From contig NZ_JBBODF010000001.1 of assembly GCF_038002825.1 (NCBI RefSeq), positions 3,720,001 to 3,784,000 of the forward strand: a stretch of 64,000 nucleotides of DNA, written 5' to 3'. Both the position numbers and the translations under genes were made by a program. This document shows, piece after piece, positions 15,717-24,850 of the stretch. Origin of the DNA: Paenibacillus sp. FSL H8-0048 (GTDB lineage: Bacteria; Bacillota; Bacilli; Paenibacillales; Paenibacillaceae). The notes below the pieces were generated by a model. It was not told the DNA's origin and did no database searches. It saw only the letters and a program-made list of their open reading frames with translations. Every line of letters begins with the position of its first letter. Position 1 is the first letter of the stretch.

Positions 15717-18041
15717 CTATTCCAGGCCCTTAAGCGATTCGATCATGTTAATCCGGGTCACCTTGCGTCTAAGCAGCAGGTTAGCCATAAGGGTAAGCGT
15801 GAACGCAACCGCAACCGACATCAAGAGACTGGCAAGGCCTAATTGATCCGGGATTTGCTGGTGAGTGCTGGATAACGCTTGTACCACCAGTTCATACACA
15901 TAGCCGCAGATAAGCAGGGCGAACATGACGGCTACCGTGGTAATGATTATATTTTCGCGAAAAATAAGCCGGTTGATCTGATTCCTGTAATAGCCTAATA
16001 CCTTGAGCGTCGCCAGCTCGCGGTTCCGCTCATACATATTGATCGACGAGATCGTGTAGATCGCGCCAAAGGACAGGATCACTGCGCAAACAATAAACAT
16101 AATGAAGACAAAGCTGTTCTGCTGCAAAATATAACGGCCTTCCTTCTCCAGCTCATCCTTGCCTGATATTGCTTCCACTCTTGGATCTTTGCCGAACTCA
16201 CTCCGAATATCGATTAGACCTCCCGGAGAATCAGCCTCCACCAGCAGGGTGGATGGTTTGTACACGATCCCAAAGCTTGCCAAGTAGTCTGGCGTGATAT
16301 AAAAGGCCGGGCTGGAGTATTGTGTAGAAATGCCAAGCACCTTCATCTCTACCGCCTTGTTCCCCAGCTCTGGCGCCGAAAATGCAATGTTTATGGTATC
16401 CCCTTTCGCAATACTATAGTGGTCGGCATACGATTTGGGCACCAGTACACCATGGTCCTCCAGCTGCAGGGGAAGGTCTTTGTCATCATAGAAATGAATG
16501 AGCCGGTTATCCCGCTCCGTGACAATCAGCTCCGCTTTCTCGGACTGCTGGTTCTTGTTCAGTTCAATCGGGAAAGAGGATAACGCATAATGACTTTTGA
16601 TGCCTGAAGGAAGAGGCTGTCCTGCCAAGACCTCCCCTGCTTTATAATCGACACGAAGATCATAGGTGTACACTTGCTGAAACTGGCCGGCTACCTTTTG
16701 CAGGGAGACTTGAGTGCCGAAGGCGGTTATTAACAGCACCGTACTGACCATCACCCCGGCCGAGCTTGCCAGCACCTTAACCTTGTTCAGACAAATATTC
16801 CGCAAAATCAGCTTGTACCTGTACGGCAGCCGCCCCCAGAGCCCCGGAATCCGCTCGATGAGTATAGGCCGTATGGATCTGGGCGGCTTGGGGCGCATGG
16901 CCCGTGACGCACTTTCCTTCAACAGGCTCCTTCCGCTGAAATAGCAAGCGAGCATCCCGAACAAACTGGAGACGAGCATGGGCGGAAAGATCAATCCGAC
17001 CGACAGGTCAAATTGTATACCCGGCAGGGTGAAGGACCTGGCATTCGATACCGCAATAAGAGGCACAAATACAGCCGCCGACAGGATATATCCCAGAATC
17101 GAGCCTGCAGCCCCGACCAGCACGGGATAACCCATATAATGAAGCATGATACTGCTCCGGCTTACACCGAGTGCCTTCATGATCCCGACCTGATTCCGCT
17201 GGGAATCGATTATTCTCGACATAGCAAGGAATAAGATTATCGCTTCGATCAGGAAGAGCACCAGAGGAATGACCTTGCTCATTAACCCGTTATTGTGGAG
17301 CGTGGCCTTCAGGCGCGAATAGCTGAACGAACGTTCCTTGCTCTCTTGGCTCAGATATTGCAGTCCTTTGGACTTCTCCTCTATGGACTTGCCGATTTGA
17401 TCCACATCGTAGCCTTCCTTGGCATCCACCAGCAGTTCATTATAGAAGAAGGTGCCTGTAACCTCTGGGATAACCGCCTCGCTGACGTAAGCAATCCCCT
17501 CATGCTTATGATCCTGTGTCTCATTCTTTTTGGCATGCTCCACATTCTCCCCTAAGCCGCTGATCCTGAGGGTCAGCTCTTGGTCTTGAACGCGAATCGT
17601 CACTTGGTCTCCAACTCCGTAGTCATGCTCGGCGGCATAACGGGAATCCAGTACAATCCCGTTTGTCCCGGACGGAAGTCCTCCCTCCAGCATCGCCAGC
17701 GTGTTGATTTCATTATTCTCAGGGATGGAGTGAATCCTAAGTGTCGAACGGTAACCGTCAAAAGCCTCCGTGGCATTGAAGGTATACCGTCCCTCCAGCT
17801 TATGGATGCCCTCCACTTGGCTGAGCGCGGCGATTCTCTCCGGCGGAAGCTTGGCGTAATAAAGTTTCAAATCGCTTAATGTGTGTTCTGCAAAATAAGC
17901 CTTCGTATAATCATTCAAATGATTGCTTAAGGACGCCAGTCCTGTATAGAAAAAAGCACCTACTGCGACAATCAGCACGAAGGAGAAAAACTGCCCGAAC
18001 GACTGTCTGATATCCCGGAACAGCTTGAACAGAAGCTTCAT
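15717..18041 (-). CDS. FtsX/MacB-type ABC transporter permease
   Basis: A large permease of about 774 residues with the duplicated FtsX-domain layout. It has an N-terminal transmembrane helix (FFSFVLIVAVGAFFYTGLAS) and a large extracytoplasmic domain (about 50-260). A first FtsX membrane block (about 265-400) leads to a second helix and extracytoplasmic domain. A final FtsX block (about 650-770) includes FIMFIVCAVILSFGAIYTIS and ends KVTRINMIESLKGLE. I chose ATG 18041 because it follows the stop of the ATPase gene, with GGTGAG in the overlap; the frame extends to 18080. Such pairs export antimicrobial peptides or lipoproteins, or act as mechanotransmitters. An operator upstream of the ATPase gene suggests control by the divergent GntR regulator. 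Confidence 0.88.
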   Translation of the reverse strand: MKLLFKLFRDIRQSFGQFFSFVLIVAVGAFFYTGLASLSNHLNDYTKAYFAEHTLSDLKLYYAKLPPERIAALSQVEGIHKLEGRYTFNATEAFDGYRSTLRIHSIPENNEINTLAMLEGGLPSGTNGIVLDSRYAAEHDYGVGDQVTIRVQDQELTLRISGLGENVEHAKKNETQDHKHEGIAYVSEAVIPEVTGTFFYNELLVDAKEGYDVDQIGKSIEEKSKGLQYLSQESKERSFSYSRLKATLHNNGLMSKVIPLVLFLIEAIILFLAMSRIIDSQRNQVGIMKALGVSRSSIMLHYMGYPVLVGAAGSILGYILSAAVFVPLIAVSNARSFTLPGIQFDLSVGLIFPPMLVSSLFGMLACYFSGRSLLKESASRAMRPKPPRSIRPILIERIPGLWGRLPYRYKLILRNICLNKVKVLASSAGVMVSTVLLITAFGTQVSLQKVAGQFQQVYTYDLRVDYKAGEVLAGQPLPSGIKSHYALSSFPIELNKNQQSEKAELIVTERDNRLIHFYDDKDLPLQLEDHGVLVPKSYADHYSIAKGDTINIAFSAPELGNKAVEMKVLGISTQYSSPAFYITPDYLASFGIVYKPSTLLVEADSPGGLIDIRSEFGKDPRVEAISGKDELEKEGRYILQQNSFVFIMFIVCAVILSFGAIYTISSINMYERNRELATLKVLGYYRNQINRLIFRENIIITTVAVMFALLICGYVYELVVQALSSTHQQIPDQLGLASLLMSVAVAFTLTLMANLLLRRKVTRINMIESLKGLE

Positions 18042-18042
18042 C

Positions 18043-18759
18043 TCACCACTCAATCCCTTCAGCACTTTGTCTGTGTTCATTCATCGTAATACTTTCGATT
18101 CTGCCGCTCTTCACCTTTATAATCTTGTCCGCCATCTGGGCAATCGCCGAATTATGTGTGACCAGCACGACGCATTTATGCGTCTCCCTGTTCAAGTCCT
18201 CCAGAAGCTTCAATACGGCCTTGCCCGTCACATAATCAAGTGCCCCGGTGGGTTCATCACAGAGCAGCAGCAGCGGATTCTTGGCAACGGCTCTGGCGAT
18301 CGCTACCCGCTGCTGCTCGCCCCCGGACAGCTGGGACGGGAAGTTTCGTTCCCGGCTGCTTAACCCCACCTTGTGCAGTATCTCCTTGGCATCCAGATGA
18401 TCCTTGCACACCTCAGCAGCAAATTCGACATTCTCCAGTGCATTCAGGTTGGGAATGAGGTTGTAGAACTGGAACACAAAGCCGACCTTCTCCCCCCGGT
18501 AGCGGGTTAACTTCTTCTCGCTGTATTTTGTGACCTCCTGGCCGCCGACAAGAACCTGGCCTGATGTAGCCGTGTCCATACCTCCCAGAATGTTAAGAAT
18601 GGTGCTTTTGCCGGCTCCGCTGGCTCCCAGTACAACGACGAACTCCCCTTCCGATATGGAGAAGTCTACACCGTCAAGTGCCCGGATGGTCACCTCCCCT
18701 ACTTGATACTCTTTGGCTACATTCTTGAACTCTATCAGCTTATTCACTGCTGCTTCCAT
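18043..18759 (-). CDS. ABC transporter ATP-binding protein, MacB/LolD type
   Basis: The ATPase partner of the FtsX-type permease (238 residues). Walker A is GASGAGKST (residues 45-53), the signature is [14 protein letters not shown], Walker B is [13 protein letters not shown], and the switch His lies in [10 protein letters not shown]. All catalytic residues are present. Its stop overlaps the ribosome binding region of the permease gene, so translation is probably coupled. A sigma-A-like promoter (-35 TTGACA at 18877-18872, -10 TACAGT at 18853-18848, minus strand) overlaps a GntR-type operator. Confidence 0.94.
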   Translation of the reverse strand: MEAAVNKLIEFKNVAKEYQVGEVTIRALDGVDFSISEGEFVVVLGASGAGKSTILNILGGMDTATSGQVLVGGQEVTKYSEKKLTRYRGEKVGFVFQFYNLIPNLNALENVEFAAEVCKDHLDAKEILHKVGLSSRERNFPSQLSGGEQQRVAIARAVAKNPLLLLCDEPTGALDYVTGKAVLKLLEDLNRETHKCVVLVTHNSAIAQMADKIIKVKSGRIESITMNEHRQSAEGIEW

Positions 18760-18826
18760 CCCCTCTGCTTCTCTGAAAGGTCTACAACCGCATGACTGGG
18801 GCTGTTATTTACGCCTTCAGTATGTT

Positions 18827-18850
18827 AGTATGTTACTCATGTAGCATACT
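18827..18850 (-). promoter_or_regulatory. GntR-type operator for the FtsX/MacB operon
   Basis: AGTATGTTA-ctcatg-TAGCATACT is a 24-base palindrome with a six-base spacer. It overlaps the -10 region (18848-18853) of the minus-strand promoter. A further half-site AGTATGTTA lies at 18820-18828. The same half-sites recur in the operator at 18949-18970 on the other side of the intergenic region. Confidence 0.7.
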
Positions 18851-18918
18851 GTAATACATGAAAGTTCAAGCTGTCAATATGAGCCTCCACGGCTCATCTC
18901 GAGCTATAATTCTGTGGA

Positions 18919-18947
18919 TTGACAATTGGTTGTCCATCCTTTATGGT
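18919..18947 (+). promoter_or_regulatory. Sigma-A-like promoter of the GntR/ABC operon
   Basis: TTGACA at 18919-18924, a 17-base spacer and TATGGT at 18942-18947. The operator begins two bases after the -10 box, so bound regulator would block initiation. Confidence 0.65.
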
Positions 18948-18948
18948 G

Positions 18949-18970
18949 GTATGTTATATGAGTAACATAC
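18949..18970 (+). promoter_or_regulatory. GntR-type operator for the regulator's own operon
   Basis: GTATGTTA-tatgag-TAACATAC is a perfect 8-bp inverted repeat with a six-base spacer, located just downstream of the plus-strand -10 box and 23 bases before the GntR start codon. It matches the operator at 18827-18850 at 15 of the 16 half-site positions. Confidence 0.75.
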
Positions 18971-18992
18971 TAAGAGGACGAATGGTGAAGCC

Positions 18993-19361
18993 ATGACCAT
19001 CACTTTTGACGATAATCTACCGATATTCCAGCAAGTCGCCCATATCATTGAGGATGATATTCTGAACGGCACCTTTCAGGTGGACGAGCAGATTCTTTCG
19101 GTTGCCCAGTTCTCCCAGCTGTTTCAGATTAATCCGGCCACGGTGGTTAAGGGGATTGGCATATTAGTCAACGAAGAGATTCTGTACAAAAAAAGAGGGC
19201 TCGGCATGTTCGTCGCGGCCGATGCCAAAGAGAAAATTCATTTAAAACGAAGAGAGCGGTTCACCAAAGAGCTCTTGTCTGAGCTGCTGAACGAAGCCGA
19301 CAAGCTTGGGCTGACCACCGGCGATATCATCGACATGATCACACAACTGAGAAAGGACTGA
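18993..19361 (+). CDS. GntR-family regulator, YtrA subfamily
   Basis: A 122-residue one-domain regulator of the YtrA type. The winged helix-turn-helix spans residues about 8-75 (PIFQQVAHIIEDDILNG ... NPATVVKGIGILVNEEILYK), followed by a short helical dimerisation tail. YtrA-type regulators repress neighbouring ABC transporter operons, usually sensing cell-envelope stress or antibiotics through an unknown route. Here it is the first gene of a three-gene operon with an ATPase and a membrane protein. Matching palindromes precede both this operon and the divergent FtsX/MacB operon, so it probably controls both. Confidence 0.92.
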   Translation: MTITFDDNLPIFQQVAHIIEDDILNGTFQVDEQILSVAQFSQLFQINPATVVKGIGILVNEEILYKKRGLGMFVAADAKEKIHLKRRERFTKELLSELLNEADKLGLTTGDIIDMITQLRKD

Positions 19362-19366
19362 AATCC

Positions 19367-20236
19367 GTGAGTATAGCATTAGCTTGCGGCCGTCTAACCA
19401 AATCCTTCGGCTCTGCTCCGGCTCTGCGGGCGCTCGATTTACAGCTGGAAGACGGCGTCATTTACGCGTTACTTGGACGCAATGGGGCTGGCAAAACCAC
19501 TTTACTGAATACAATTGCGGGCGGAATTGCCGCAGACTCCGGCACGATTGAGGTCGGCGGACAGCGGCTGCGCAGGGGAGAATTACCGAAGGATCTGTGT
19601 TATGTGCGCGATCACTACCGGCACTTCGGGGGAGCGAGAGTCATCGAAGCCTTGGAGACCGCAGCAGCCTTTTATCCCAGGTGGGATGGGTCGTATGCCC
19701 GCGAGCTCCTTGACCTCTTCCTAATCAATAAGGACCAGAAGATCCGGCAGCTCTCCAGCGGGAACCGGTCGCTGCTCCAGAATGTAATCGGACTGGCCAG
19801 CCGGGCGCAGTTAACCTTATACGATGAGCCTGTACTAAGCCTGGACGTATTGATGAGGGAACGGTTCTACAAGGCACTTATGGAGGATTACGCCAATCAT
19901 CCGCGCACGATTCTGCTGTCCACGCATTTGATTGACGAGATCGCGCCGGTCGCAGAGAGGGTCATTATCCTTGAGTCAGGCTCCCTCCTGCTTCAGGAGG
20001 ATATGGAGCAATGCCTCCAGTCGGCTTATCTGATCCGGGGACATTCGGAGGCTGTAGCTTCTTATACATCCGGCAAACGGGTGATCTACCGCGAGGACTA
20101 TGGAAGAGGCACGCTTGCCGCTCTGTACGAGAAGCTGAGTGACAAGGATAAAAAGCTGGCCCGTGAGCAGGACATATCGCTCGAAGCGCTGAGTCTGCAA
20201 AAGCTATTCCTGTATTTGATCGAGGGAGGTCTCTAG
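19367..20236 (+). CDS. ABC transporter ATP-binding protein with a degenerate signature motif
   Basis: The ATPase of the GntR-linked transporter (289 residues). Walker A is GRNGAGKTT (residues 37-45), Walker B is LTLYDEPVLSLD and the switch is LLSTHLID. The signature motif reads LSSGNRSLLQ rather than LSGGQ, a change common in YtrB-like ATPases of this type. A C-terminal extension of about 80 residues is probably regulatory. It starts at GTG 19367, five bases after the regulator's stop, with AAAGGA upstream. The TTG start of the membrane partner lies one base after its stop. Confidence 0.9.
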   Translation: MSIALACGRLTKSFGSAPALRALDLQLEDGVIYALLGRNGAGKTTLLNTIAGGIAADSGTIEVGGQRLRRGELPKDLCYVRDHYRHFGGARVIEALETAAAFYPRWDGSYARELLDLFLINKDQKIRQLSSGNRSLLQNVIGLASRAQLTLYDEPVLSLDVLMRERFYKALMEDYANHPRTILLSTHLIDEIAPVAERVIILESGSLLLQEDMEQCLQSAYLIRGHSEAVASYTSGKRVIYREDYGRGTLAALYEKLSDKDKKLAREQDISLEALSLQKLFLYLIEGGL

Positions 20237-20237
20237 A

Positions 20238-20921
20238 TTGAGTGCGTTGACCGTTCATCTTAAAGCAACCTACAGACTGCTTAGACTATATATCTGGCTG
20301 GTTCCGGTGATTATCGTGCTTGGCCGGACGACAGAACTGATAATTACCTTCCTGACAGATACGATGGGTGCCTCCCGTCTATCGGAGAGCAACTTGCTTA
20401 TTCTTCTATTGCCCTTGTTCGCCATCACGCTGCCGCTGAGCTATTACCAACGGATTGTTCATCTGGGCGCCAGCCGGATGCAATATTATAGGGGGATACA
20501 TACCGTGTTTGCCGTCTGGGCGGCAGGCGTTGCCTTGATGAACTCTCTATGGCTCGCCCTGCAGGTCCTTGTCTTTCACAATTACGATAACGTCACGGAT
20601 CTGATCGCCGCCTTTCATTGGAACGACTATGGCTTTGCCGGTTCCTTTCTGTATCAAACAGCCTTTTACCTGATGGCTATGGCCTTGCTGTGTATGCTGG
20701 TCTCGGGATTCTTCACCCCCGCAGGCTGGCTGCTGTCTGTACTGGTTGTTGCCGCCATTCCGGTCGGAACAGCCATCCCGGAGCTCCGGGTTCACGTGGC
20801 CTCCTTCTTCCGTACCCTGCTGCTGAACGATTCTCTGTTGCTGGGCATCGGCTTCAACCTGCTGCTATATCTTGTTTTTGTAGCTGGCGGGTGGCTGTTT
20901 ACGAGAAGACGGGTACATTGA
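20238..20921 (+). CDS. ABC transporter membrane subunit, 227 aa
   Basis: An integral membrane protein with about six hydrophobic segments (for example LYIWLVPVIIVLG, LLILLLPLFAITLPL, VLVVAAIPVGTAI, FNLLLYLVFVAGGWLF). It is the permease partner of the upstream ATPase. It starts at TTG 20238 with GGGAGG eight bases before. The sequence itself is poorly conserved, as is usual for these permeases, so the assignment rests on hydrophobicity and operon context. A strong terminator follows at 21001. Confidence 0.85.
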   Translation: MSALTVHLKATYRLLRLYIWLVPVIIVLGRTTELIITFLTDTMGASRLSESNLLILLLPLFAITLPLSYYQRIVHLGASRMQYYRGIHTVFAVWAAGVALMNSLWLALQVLVFHNYDNVTDLIAAFHWNDYGFAGSFLYQTAFYLMAMALLCMLVSGFFTPAGWLLSVLVVAAIPVGTAIPELRVHVASFFRTLLLNDSLLLGIGFNLLLYLVFVAGGWLFTRRRVH

Positions 20922-21000
20922 TGCAAAGGACATCGGTTGCGATCCGCTACGGCTTGTTTCACTATGCACGGTTTGGCACTGTCCCATCATGTAATTGTTG

Positions 21001-21040
21001 CAGACCCAAGCCCCTATGCGGACTTGGGTCTGTCTTTATT
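21001..21040 (+). terminator. Terminator of the GntR/ABC operon
   Basis: CAGACCCAAG ... CTTGGGTCTG is a 10-bp perfect stem followed by TCTTTATT. It ends the three-gene operon and precedes a chimeric pseudogene. Confidence 0.8.
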
Positions 21041-21057
21041 AGGGAGGGTACAAACTT

Positions 21058-21702
21058 ATGAATTCGCAATGGAAAAAGACGTTCGCCTTCATCTTCAGCG
21101 GACAGATCTTCTCGATACTAACTTCTGCGATGGCTCAATTCTCCATCATCTGGCATCTGACCGAGACGACGGGGTCGGCCCGTGTACTGATGCTTGCCGG
21201 TCTGGCCGGGTTCCTGCCGCAGGCTCTCTTGGGGCCGTTCATCGGCGTCTGGCTTGACCGGTGGAACCGCAAGCTCACCATGATCGCCGCAGACAGCGCC
21301 ATTGCACTAACCAGTCTGACTCTGGGTGCTTATTATTTATGGGGGGGAGCCGAGCTTATGGATCGTGTATGCCATCCTACTAGGAACAGTGTTACTTTTA
21401 GATGTGGCAGGGTTCTCGTGTCCGGCTTCACTAAGCCGTTACCCGGCCTGCCAATGCTTGATGAGTTCACACAGGAGCAGATCGACTACAGCGAGGCCGC
21501 TGCGCTGGCCTCCAGACGTGCAGTGATTGCCTCCAAAGATGATCCCATTGTGCCAGTCGCACTCAGCAAGGAATTAGCACAAGTCATTCATGCCGCTTTC
21601 CACGAGGTGGAACACGGCGGACATTTTCTGGATAGCGACGGCTTTACTACCCTACCTATTGCCTACGATATTCTTCGCGATATGATCGGGAACACAGATT
21701 GA
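21058..21702 (+). pseudogene. Chimeric remnant: MFS transporter N-terminus joined to an alpha/beta-hydrolase C-terminus
   Basis: The first 95 or so codons encode the start of an MFS efflux protein (FIFSGQIFSILTSAMAQFSI, then GPFIGVWLDRWNRKL). At a run of seven G bases (about 21340-21346) the MFS reading shifts to the +1 frame (EPSLWIVYAILLGT) and then stops making sense. From about 21400 the original frame encodes the last 95 or so residues of an RBBP9/YdeN-type serine hydrolase (VSGFTKPLPGLPMLDEFT, then SKDDPIVP and EHGGHFLDSDGF). The nucleophile half is missing. A deletion joined two unrelated genes and a frameshift accompanies it. Although one continuous frame of 214 codons exists, a functional product is unlikely. 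Confidence 0.8.
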
Positions 21703-21720
21703 CTCAGGATAAACCTGAGA

Positions 21721-21752
21721 TTGCTTCTTACATTCTGTAAGAGGCATTTTTT
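21721..21752 (+). terminator. Intrinsic terminator after the chimeric remnant
   Basis: TGCTTCTTAC-attct-GTAAGAGGCA is followed by seven T residues, the textbook shape. It was presumably the terminator of the original hydrolase gene. Confidence 0.85.
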
Positions 21753-21777
21753 TGGCGCTCTGGCATCTTAATATTCG

Positions 21778-21975
21778 CATTACGGGGACAAATACGAGTT
21801 GCTCGATCAATGCATCGAAATGCAGATGGCGCAATGGTTCGAAAGCTGCTACGCTGTGGAAGACAACAAAGGCATTACTTCCTTCAAACGTCACCTGCGC
21901 GATAGGCTGAGCCGGAGAATGTTGGAACAAATCAATCAAACCCACGTAAATTCCCATAAGTTCATTACATCATGA
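21778..21975 (+). pseudogene. Unplaced coding remnant, about 65 codons (possibly TetR-like)
   Basis: An open frame with protein-like composition reads HYGDKYELLDQCIEMQMAQW and continues through FKRHLRDRLSRRM to a TGA at 21973. It has no start codon with a ribosome binding site at its 5' end. The opening resembles the 'YHFKDKYEL(L/V)' turn after the HTH of TetR regulators, but the match is short. The stop lies just upstream of the next gene's ribosome binding site. Confidence 0.35.
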
Positions 21976-21990
21976 AGGAGGCGGCTGCCC

Positions 21991-23871
21991 ATGGCATTTA
22001 TTCCGTTGAACTGTCCCAATTGCAGCGGACGAATTGAATACAAGGAAGGTACGATTCTCAAGTGCCCCTATTGCCAGACCGAGCTTCTGCTCAAGCAAAA
22101 TAATGTCTACTATGTAGATCAGACCATTAACCATTATCACGGGACACCCCCTCCTGCGGCCGCGCCGAAGCCACCCGTCTCCGTCTCTATCCCCATTAGG
22201 CTGATGCTGATCCTGCTGCTGGTGCTGGGGGGCGCTATCGGTACATATCTGTATTACAGCCTCGGCTCCCCGCAGCAGGCAACCAAGGCTGATCTGTCTG
22301 CGCGGACGATGCCCGAAAGCGAGGTCCTGCTTACCTTCCTGCGGGAGACCCTGGGCAAAGGCTCTGCCATGCCGACCGAAGAGGAGATTGCCCGACTGCG
22401 GTATTTATCGGTGAAGCATTCAGACAATGACCATTGGCAGTTCACCTACAGCTTTTCCGATCCCTTCAGCGATGCACAGGCCGAGAAGCTCACTTATGTG
22501 ATCCAGGATAAGCGGCTCAATACCCAGCGGATCGATCAGCGGGACTTCGAAGCCTTCACGGGGCTGACGGCACTGGACTTGAACGGGACCTACGAAATTG
22601 ACCAGACGGATCAAATCAGTTTTGCCCATATTCCCGGATTAAAAAGCTATGGCGGCGCCTTCAACGAATCCTTCAGCGCCTTCTCCGGCTACTTCGGCGA
22701 TAAATCCAAGATTACGGAGCTGTCCACTCAATTGCGCAGTAATCAGGAAGTGGCCCTGCTTCTGGAATTCCCTAGCCTAAGCTCTTTGTCCATTACTTAT
22801 GTGGATGAGTCTATAACGGATTTGCATCTGCTGAGCAAGCTGCCGCTGAAGTCCCTGTCCCTTACCTTCGTCAATGACCTCGGGTGGTTGTCGTCCATGA
22901 CCGGGCTGTCTTCTCTGGCTATCTATCACAGTGAGGCCACAGACTTGCAGCCGCTCTATGCGCTAACCGGGCTTAAGGAGCTTAAGCTTTCCTATTTGTC
23001 CAATGTGAAGTCAATCGACTTCGTGCAGAACATGCCTGCTCTGCAGATGCTGGATATCGAGAATCTGAATTTCTCCAGCCTGGAGCGTCTGGCCGGGAAA
23101 ACCTCCATTACCAGCCTCCGGCTGGCTTCCTTAAGCAAGCTTGGCTCGGTAAAGGCCGTGAATAGCCTGTCCTCGCTGCGGGAATTCACCTTGTACGGTT
23201 ATTACGAGCAACCAGACGCACTTACCTTACCGGGCGTCAAACGGTTGGATATTCCAACCTCCTTCCTCTCCGGACTGAAGGCGCCAGCGGTAACGGACCT
23301 GACGCTCCGGGGAGGAAGCGGGGAGCTGGGCATGACTGAGCTGAAGAAATTCCCGGAGCTTGCACAGCTGTCCCTCTGGGGGAGCGACGACATCATCCAG
23401 CTTCGTGCACTGGACAGCTTGCCCCGTCTGAATACACTAAGCATCTATGATTCTTCGCTGTATTCAGAGAGCGATGCCTTATTCGGCCTGAACCAGGTGA
23501 ACACGCTGGTGTGCTCGGAATGCCGTCTGAATTTCAAGCAGACCGCAGCGGCAGCGAACAGCGTGCTTGAGCATTTGACCTTGGACCGCCCATACTTCTC
23601 CATGAACAACGACTCCGTTAGTGAGGTTGACCAGATCATGCCTTACTTCGCGAACCTGTCTGCCCTGCGTTCCTTCACTCTGCAGGACAACAACCTGGCT
23701 TCTCTTGCGTTCATGGGCAAATGGCAGGCTATCGAGGAGCTTCATCTGGAGAACAATGCAATTTCCAATATAGAGCTTCTGAGTAAGCTGCCCAAGCTGC
23801 AGCAGGTATTCCTGACTGGCAATTCCGTGGCGAACAAGTCCGTGCTGGATGCAGGCGTGCTTGTATATTAA
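21991..23871 (+). CDS. Zinc-ribbon, single-TM, leucine-rich-repeat protein
   Basis: A 626-residue protein with an unusual layout. The N-terminus is a zinc ribbon, with Cys8/Cys11 in NCPNC and Cys25/Cys28 in KCPYC. A Pro-rich stretch leads to one transmembrane helix (about 69-90, IRLMLILLLVLGGAIGTYLY). A spacer domain follows, then LRR-like units from about residue 185 to the end (for example GLTALDLNGTYE, KLPLKSLSLTFVNDLG, IEELHLENNAISNIE). The last units match the bacterial 'L..L.L..N.I..I..L..L..L' pattern best. The zinc ribbon is probably cytoplasmic and the LRR part outside, suggesting protein-protein recognition at the membrane. GGAGG precedes the ATG, and a terminator follows. Confidence 0.8.
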   Translation: MAFIPLNCPNCSGRIEYKEGTILKCPYCQTELLLKQNNVYYVDQTINHYHGTPPPAAAPKPPVSVSIPIRLMLILLLVLGGAIGTYLYYSLGSPQQATKADLSARTMPESEVLLTFLRETLGKGSAMPTEEEIARLRYLSVKHSDNDHWQFTYSFSDPFSDAQAEKLTYVIQDKRLNTQRIDQRDFEAFTGLTALDLNGTYEIDQTDQISFAHIPGLKSYGGAFNESFSAFSGYFGDKSKITELSTQLRSNQEVALLLEFPSLSSLSITYVDESITDLHLLSKLPLKSLSLTFVNDLGWLSSMTGLSSLAIYHSEATDLQPLYALTGLKELKLSYLSNVKSIDFVQNMPALQMLDIENLNFSSLERLAGKTSITSLRLASLSKLGSVKAVNSLSSLREFTLYGYYEQPDALTLPGVKRLDIPTSFLSGLKAPAVTDLTLRGGSGELGMTELKKFPELAQLSLWGSDDIIQLRALDSLPRLNTLSIYDSSLYSESDALFGLNQVNTLVCSECRLNFKQTAAAANSVLEHLTLDRPYFSMNNDSVSEVDQIMPYFANLSALRSFTLQDNNLASLAFMGKWQAIEELHLENNAISNIELLSKLPKLQQVFLTGNSVANKSVLDAGVLVY

Positions 23872-23895
23872 TTTCCGCTACTATGATATGAGAGA

Positions 23896-23935
23896 ATAGA
23901 CCGCCCTCCTTACAGAGGCTTGCGGTCTATTTTTG
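23896..23935. terminator. ATAGACCGC-family hairpin terminator
   Basis: ATAGACCGC ... GCGGTCTAT, a 9-bp perfect stem followed by TTTT on the plus strand. It terminates the zinc-ribbon/LRR gene. Confidence 0.8.
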
Positions 23936-24038
23936 TTGGCAGCATGCTTATAGGAAATACTTATTAATCGTATAGCAACTATATATTTCATTTATAAGCC
24001 ATACAGCCCTATACTGAACTCATAAGGAGGGGAAGTAT

Positions 24039-24815
24039 ATGAATCAACCGGCTTCCAATAACCAATGGCAGGCAGACACTTATGATCACAAACTGGATTT
24101 CGTCTCCAGGCTGGGCGGCGATGTCCTCTCGCTGCTCCAGCCGCAGCCCGGTGAACGCGTGCTGGATATCGGCTGCGGGACAGCCGATCTGACGGCTAAG
24201 ATCGCGGAAGCTGGAGCGGATACAGTGGGCATCGATCTGTCACCCGAGATGATCGCGCGCGGCCGCAGCAAGTATCCGCAGCTGAATCTCAGCGCCCAGA
24301 ATGCCTACACTTACCGGACTGGTCAGCCTTTCGATGCCGTGTTCTCCAACGCTGCGCTGCACTGGATGAGGGACGCGCACGCAGTCGCGGTAACGGTAGC
24401 AAGTGCACTGCGGCCCGGCGGGCGGTTCGTTGCCGAATTCGGCGGCTACCGCAACGTTGCCGCGCTAGTGAATGCGACCGAGACTGCTCTGGCCGCGTAT
24501 GGCTATGAGCCGCAGGGCCGCAATCCGTGGTATTTCCCTACTGCCGGAGAGTATGCGGCAGTGCTGGAGGCCCATGGCTTCCTTGTCACGCTGGTCCAGC
24601 ATTTCGAACGTCCGACTCCCTTGCAGGGGGAGAGCGGAATCCGCGATTGGCTGGACATGATGGCCGATGACTTCTTCTTCGATGTCAGCGCGGCGGACAA
24701 GGCCGTGATCTATCAGGAGGTTGAAGAACAGCTGCGGCCGGAGCATTACCGGCAGGGCCAATGGATCGCCGACTACCGGCGGCTGCGGGTCTGTGCATTG
24801 AAGATGGCAGACTGA
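24039..24815 (+). CDS. Class I SAM-dependent methyltransferase (trans-aconitate methyltransferase-like)
   Basis: A soluble methyltransferase of 258 residues. Motif I is VLDIGCGTADL (residues 41-51), the acidic residue after strand 2 lies in TVGIDLSPEMI, and motif IV is AVFSNAALHWM. The start WQADTYDHKLDFVS and the FSNAALHW motif resemble the trans-aconitate/ubiquinone-type methyltransferase group, but the substrate is not certain. The ATG has AAGGAGGGG upstream. It is a single-gene unit between two terminators. Confidence 0.88.
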   Translation: MNQPASNNQWQADTYDHKLDFVSRLGGDVLSLLQPQPGERVLDIGCGTADLTAKIAEAGADTVGIDLSPEMIARGRSKYPQLNLSAQNAYTYRTGQPFDAVFSNAALHWMRDAHAVAVTVASALRPGGRFVAEFGGYRNVAALVNATETALAAYGYEPQGRNPWYFPTAGEYAAVLEAHGFLVTLVQHFERPTPLQGESGIRDWLDMMADDFFFDVSAADKAVIYQEVEEQLRPEHYRQGQWIADYRRLRVCALKMAD

Positions 24816-24850
24816 GTATTAGATACGCGGAGAGCCTTCAGATGGTCTGG

